11,473 bases of DNA from JANLSE01 sp038214135 (GTDB taxonomy: Bacteria; Chloroflexota; Chloroflexia; Chloroflexales; Roseiflexaceae), in assembly GCA_038214135.1 (NCBI GenBank), contig JBBQSD010000172.1, forward strand, positions 1 to 11,473, given 5' to 3'. Shown one piece after another: positions 8,232-11,473 of the stretch (position 1 is its first letter; the number at the start of each line of letters is the position of its first letter). The notes under the pieces are model-generated. The model searched no databases. It worked only from the letters and a program-made list of their open reading frames with translations, and was not told the DNA's origin. The position numbers and the translations under genes were made by a program.

Positions 8232-8281
8232 GTTATCGGGTTCTCAGTTCTAGTTCTTGGCTATCGGTTATCGGCTATATG
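8232..8281. repeat. Degenerate 7-bp repeat array after the kinase stop codon
   Basis: Seven consecutive 7-bp units from 8232 to 8280, GTTATCG-like at both ends and AGTTCTA/GTTCTTG-like in the middle. The third base is T in every unit. The array runs up to the kinase stop codon (8282-8284). It fills about half of the gap before the receiver gene. The sequence differs from the CTCCTGA heptamers elsewhere in the window. Confidence 0.65.
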
Positions 8282-9757
8282 TTAGTCGCTACTTGCATCC
8301 ACCAGTTGCGCTACTGCTATCTGTTCGGCTGTTGCTATCGGTAGTGTAAAAAAGAACGTTGATCCAACACCACTCTTGCTTGTGACTTCCAAGGTACCGC
8401 CGTGCAGTTCCACCAACCGTCGGCTGATTGGTAAGCCCAACCCTGTGCCACCATAGCGCCGCGAAAGGCTATCATCTGCCTGCCGGAACTCTTCAAAAAT
8501 GAGGTTCTGATGCTCTGGTGCGATTCCGACACCCGTATCGATGATTGCGACCATGATCTGCCCACAACGACGATCCACCGCATCACACGTAGCGCGAACC
8601 GTGATTGTGCCGCGCTCAGTGAATTTAACGGCGTTCGAGAGCAGATTCAATAATACTTGTGTCACTCGTATCCGATCAACGAACACATCCGGTAGATCGG
8701 CTTCCAGATCCTCATACAGCATAATGGGTTTATCGCTAATCAGAACCCGTGTCATGGTCAGTGCTTCGTGAAAGATAAGCTCTGGCTGCACTGCTTCTGG
8801 CTGAATAGTGAGCCGCCCCGCCTCAAGCTTGGCATTATCGAGAATATCATTCAACAATTTGATCAGATGCTCACCAGCGTCATAGATCCGCCCAAGGTAA
8901 TCGTGCTGTTCTGGATTCAATGGCCCCTTGATCTCCTGCTTCAGAATATAGGAGAGGCCAATAATGCCATTCAGGGGCGTGCGAAGCTCGTGACTCATAT
9001 TTGCAACGAAACGCGATTTCATACGGTTGGCCTCTTCTGCCACGATCCGCGCTCGCTCAACATCGCGATTGACCTGTTGGAGTTGGCCGTTGAGCAGGTC
9101 CTTCTCGTGCAGTGTTCGCTGGAGCTGCTTCTCGCTGGCATATAATTGAGCCTCGCGCCGCTCAACTTTATAGTAGCTGTCGATCGACCATTCAACTGCC
9201 GAAAGAAACCCACGTGCCGAAAGCCATGTCACCGTGGCGCTCAGGTAGTTCAACACAACTGAAGCGAGAAATGGTACCTCGATTAAGGCATGACCATTAC
9301 CCATGCTGAGCGAAACAACACTATAGATAACGAGTGCAACCGTTGCAATAATGAACCCGAAGGTTGGGTGCAACAGCAATCCCGCGATGCCAATGACGAT
9401 TGGGGTATAGAAGATAAACGGGTTCTCGTACATCGCCATCGCAGGCACAGTACAGGCTGCCGAACCAATCAAGCCAATCAGAAAGATAAGCACACCTGCA
9501 CGATACCATCCAAACCGCCAGATAGCCCGCCCAAGCCGTGCAGTCGCTAGTATGGAAGCGCCCACAATAATGGCGAGTGATGCCCTGCCATTGCCAACCA
9601 AGCTAGGCAAGCCAAACAGCAGCAACCCAACTGCGCTAACTTCCGCACAGCGCAGCAGAATATGGAAGCTATCCTCACGCAGCGATGCAGTAAAGCTTTC
9701 CGGGCTCACATCAGTGGCTGTTGGATTGGGTGTGGGATTGATTGGCTGATCGAGCAT
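8282..9757 (-). CDS. Membrane sensor histidine kinase
   Basis: Inner-membrane two-component kinase of 491 residues. The N-terminal part has about six hydrophobic segments (roughly 34-54, 58-74, 86-107, 114-132, 134-152, 159-180) with little extracytoplasmic loop, suggesting a signal sensed in or near the membrane. A coiled-coil linker (about 195-245) follows, then the dimerisation domain with phospho-accepting H256 (MSHELRTPLNG). The ATPase domain has N375 (NLLSNAVKFT), DTGVGIAP (from 407), FEEFRQAD and GGTGLGL (436-442), all intact. The ATG at 9757 (MLDQPINP) is chosen for the GAGAGA just upstream; the longer frame to 10054 would run across the divergent PHA gene. It lies upstream of a stand-alone receiver, its likely partner. 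The signal is unknown. Confidence 0.94.
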   Translation of the reverse strand: MLDQPINPTPNPTATDVSPESFTASLREDSFHILLRCAEVSAVGLLLFGLPSLVGNGRASLAIIVGASILATARLGRAIWRFGWYRAGVLIFLIGLIGSAACTVPAMAMYENPFIFYTPIVIGIAGLLLHPTFGFIIATVALVIYSVVSLSMGNGHALIEVPFLASVVLNYLSATVTWLSARGFLSAVEWSIDSYYKVERREAQLYASEKQLQRTLHEKDLLNGQLQQVNRDVERARIVAEEANRMKSRFVANMSHELRTPLNGIIGLSYILKQEIKGPLNPEQHDYLGRIYDAGEHLIKLLNDILDNAKLEAGRLTIQPEAVQPELIFHEALTMTRVLISDKPIMLYEDLEADLPDVFVDRIRVTQVLLNLLSNAVKFTERGTITVRATCDAVDRRCGQIMVAIIDTGVGIAPEHQNLIFEEFRQADDSLSRRYGGTGLGLPISRRLVELHGGTLEVTSKSGVGSTFFFTLPIATAEQIAVAQLVDASSD

Positions 9758-9944
9758 TGTCTCTCTCGGATCTATTGACGTACTACCGACAGTGTAAATA
9801 GTGCAACCGATTGCTGCAAGCCTGAAGGATGACAGCTTGCTAACAGTCGTGCGTAACCGCCATGTAACTTCGCCTACTAGGATGAACGAACACGACGGGG
9901 CATCCTTGCACCCGCCACTGTTATGAACTCCGTCGGAGAAACCA
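9758..9944. promoter_or_regulatory. Divergent promoter region between the kinase and PHA genes
   Basis: These 187 bp must hold both promoters. For the kinase, the minus strand has TTGCAG (9819-9814), a 17-bp spacer and TACACT (9796-9791), each matching four of six consensus bases; this is a weak candidate. No convincing plus-strand promoter was found for the PHA genes. The Shine-Dalgarno GGAG (9935-9938) before the PHA subunit lies in a small inverted repeat CTCCG/CGGAG (9928-9938). Confidence 0.4.
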
Positions 9945-10478
9945 ATGACAAAATCACAGAGCCTGGAAACCCTCAACCCCTTCATGATGATGCGCTCACT
10001 ACGCGATGCAACCCTCGAAACATGGTCGAAAACGGCTATTGATGCGGTAAACACCGATCTTTTCGCGCAGTGGCTTGGTGCCTATATGAACACATCATTG
10101 GCGGCTAGCGCCCCGATCCAACGGGTACTTGATCAATATATGCAGGCGGTTCTGCCACGACTGAATATGCCAAGCCGCGATGAAGTTACCGGCGTTGCCC
10201 GCCGCCTGACGAATATCGAAATGCGGCTTGATGATCTCGATGGACGAATCGATGATATCCTCCAGGCGGTTCGCACTGAACCTGCTGCACCAGTTGTTGC
10301 CGAACAAAGTATTGCACCCGTCGTTGATGCGCGCCTTCAGGCAATCGAAGCACGCTTGGATACGCTGCTTACGGCAATACAATCAATTTCGATGGTGACA
10401 CCAACACAGGCTGCGGAAACGCCTAAGCGCCCTGCTCGTCGTTCTAACCGTAAGCCTGCTACACCTGCTGAGGAATGA
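9945..10478 (+). CDS. PHA synthase-associated subunit, PhaE/PhaR-like
   Basis: Small soluble protein of 177 residues, probably the partner subunit of the PHA synthase encoded next. The clue is RLNMPSRDEV (72-81) followed by a heptad-like helix (about 82-110), which resembles the C-terminal signature of class III PhaE (NMPTRSEVD...). A second helix with coiled-coil spacing follows (125-148), then a basic Pro/Ala-rich tail (160-173, KRPARRSNRKP), like the tails of some granule-associated phasins. Class III PhaE is usually about 350 residues and class IV PhaR about 200, so this is a compact form. GGAG lies 6 bp before the ATG. The stop is 4 bp before the phaC start, so the two are surely cotranscribed. 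Plain phasin is the alternative. Confidence 0.75.
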   Translation: MTKSQSLETLNPFMMMRSLRDATLETWSKTAIDAVNTDLFAQWLGAYMNTSLAASAPIQRVLDQYMQAVLPRLNMPSRDEVTGVARRLTNIEMRLDDLDGRIDDILQAVRTEPAAPVVAEQSIAPVVDARLQAIEARLDTLLTAIQSISMVTPTQAAETPKRPARRSNRKPATPAEE

Positions 10479-10482
10479 TATT

Positions 10483-11473
10483 ATGAGTAACACTCCCACA
10501 ACGTCGGCCGATGTCATACGCCAGTTCTATACTGAGCTTGAGCGCATTGGCCGAGTCACCGAAAATAGCACCCGGATTGTGAATGGCACCCTGCGCGCAC
10601 AGGTTGCCCAGACACCCAAACAGACAATCTGGTCGCTGAATAAGGCCAGCCTGTATCACTATTATCCGCAGGTGCCAGCAGAGAAGCGCCATCGTGTTCC
10701 AATTCTGTTGGTGTTCGCGCTGATCAATCGGCCCTATATTTTCGATCTGCGCCCTGGCAACAGTTTTGTGGAATATATGCTCAATCAGGGCCACGATGTG
10801 TATCTGCTGGATTGGGGTAGCCCTGGGCCAGAAGATGCCGACATGACCTTCGAGGATTATGCACTCGATTACCTGCCGCGTGCTATTCGTGTACTGCAAC
10901 GCCATTCTGGCTCACGCGAGTTTAGTTTCGTTGGCTGGTGCATTGGCGCGTTGCTGACGACAATCTATGCTGCGATGCGGCCCAACAATGGCCTGCGGAA
11001 TATGGTCACGCTGACAGCACCACTCGATTTTTCGCACAAACAGGAGATGGGGCCGTTCCCGCGTTGGCTTCAGGCAGAATACTTCAATATCGATGCGCTG
11101 CTCGATCAAACTGGCAATATGCCTGGTGCATTGATTGATGTCGGCAGCAAACTGCTCAAACCAGTTGAAAATTATCTTGGCAATAATCTCCGGCTGCTCG
11201 ATAACCTGGACGACCCGAAAATTATTGAGGCCTGGCAGGCCATGAACACATGGGTTACCGATGATGTGCCATTTGCAGGGGCTGCCTATCGCCAACTGAT
11301 TGTCGAGTTCTATCGTGAGAATCGCCTGATGGCTGGCAAACTCAGGATGCAGGGCGAAATCGTTGATGTTGGCAAGATCAAAGCCAATTTGCTCAATATC
11401 ATCGCCGAGCAGGATCATATTGTCCCGCCCTGTCAATCGCGCGGGTTTCTTGAGCAGACAAGCAGTGCCGATA
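10483..11473 (+). CDS. phaC: Poly(3-hydroxyalkanoate) synthase PhaC (partial, runs off the window)
   Basis: Polymerises (R)-3-hydroxyacyl-CoA into polyhydroxyalkanoate at the granule surface. I translated 330 codons from the ATG at 10483; GAGGA lies 9 bp upstream and the start is 4 bp after the partner subunit. The alpha/beta-hydrolase fold shows the lipase-box-like GWCIG (151-155) with nucleophile C153, YLLDWGSPG (about 107-115) and the catalytic Asp D311 in AEQDHIVPP. The catalytic His, usually about 30 residues later in a GHIG-type motif, lies beyond the edge. Spacing (C153/D311) and the short N-terminal region fit class III or IV enzymes of about 355 residues, which need a PhaE or PhaR partner. 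About 25-40 residues are missing. Confidence in the function is high; the subclass is inferred. Confidence 0.95.
   Translation, partial: MSNTPTTSADVIRQFYTELERIGRVTENSTRIVNGTLRAQVAQTPKQTIWSLNKASLYHYYPQVPAEKRHRVPILLVFALINRPYIFDLRPGNSFVEYMLNQGHDVYLLDWGSPGPEDADMTFEDYALDYLPRAIRVLQRHSGSREFSFVGWCIGALLTTIYAAMRPNNGLRNMVTLTAPLDFSHKQEMGPFPRWLQAEYFNIDALLDQTGNMPGALIDVGSKLLKPVENYLGNNLRLLDNLDDPKIIEAWQAMNTWVTDDVPFAGAAYRQLIVEFYRENRLMAGKLRMQGEIVDVGKIKANLLNIIAEQDHIVPPCQSRGFLEQTSSAD

Noticed and set aside
9758..10054. In-frame upstream extension of the histidine kinase
   Set aside because: It runs across the divergent intergenic region and into the PHA subunit gene; the ATG at 9757 has a good Shine-Dalgarno.
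10459..11436. Two minus-strand frames opposite phaC
   Set aside because: They are antisense to a well-conserved PhaC sequence with clear motifs; their composition mirrors the codons of phaC.

Overview
This window looks like chromosomal DNA of a bacterium, most likely a member of the Chloroflexota (Chloroflexia-like). That assignment is an inference. It rests on the mix of housekeeping genes with many short palindromic and 7-bp tandem repeats, a lipoprotein with a Pro/Thr-rich linker behind its lipobox, and a two-gene PHA synthase locus with an unusually small partner subunit. Promoters and ribosome binding sites are conventional (TTGACA/TATAAT boxes, GGAG-type Shine-Dalgarno). There is no tRNA, rRNA, CRISPR array, transposase or phage gene.

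Layout. Six genes read on the minus strand and two on the plus strand. Positions 1-117 hold four consecutive short hairpins downstream of aroB. A two-gene minus-strand unit follows: a histidine phosphatase (1283-1912) and aroB (157-1272), 10 bp apart, with a good promoter at 1953-1982. Next is a predicted lipoprotein (2130-3431). The large gene metH (3754-7386), cobalamin-dependent methionine synthase, has a textbook control region: a consensus extended -10 promoter (7567-7595), a SAM-I riboswitch aptamer (7453-7548) and an intrinsic terminator (7416-7444). A sensor histidine kinase (8282-9757) and a stand-alone receiver protein (7739-8179) form a minus-strand two-component pair. Divergent from the kinase, on the plus strand, are a small PhaE/PhaR-like subunit (9945-10478) and phaC (10483 to the window end, truncated by the edge), which together should polymerise hydroxyacyl-CoA into polyhydroxyalkanoate granules.

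How the parts work together. When SAM is plentiful the riboswitch should terminate metH transcription early. When SAM is scarce, the 3' strand of aptamer helix P1 is free to pair with the terminator and let transcription through. The kinase/receiver pair lies back to back with the PHA genes; a regulatory link is possible but not shown by sequence.

The most unusual signal is repeat structure. Short 7-bp-period arrays lie at or immediately after the stop codons of four minus-strand genes (phosphatase, lipoprotein, metH, kinase). A fifth, nearly perfect array, joined to a palindrome, lies inside aroB and is translated in frame, adding or replacing about 20 residues. A related palindrome plus heptamer element lies downstream of metH.
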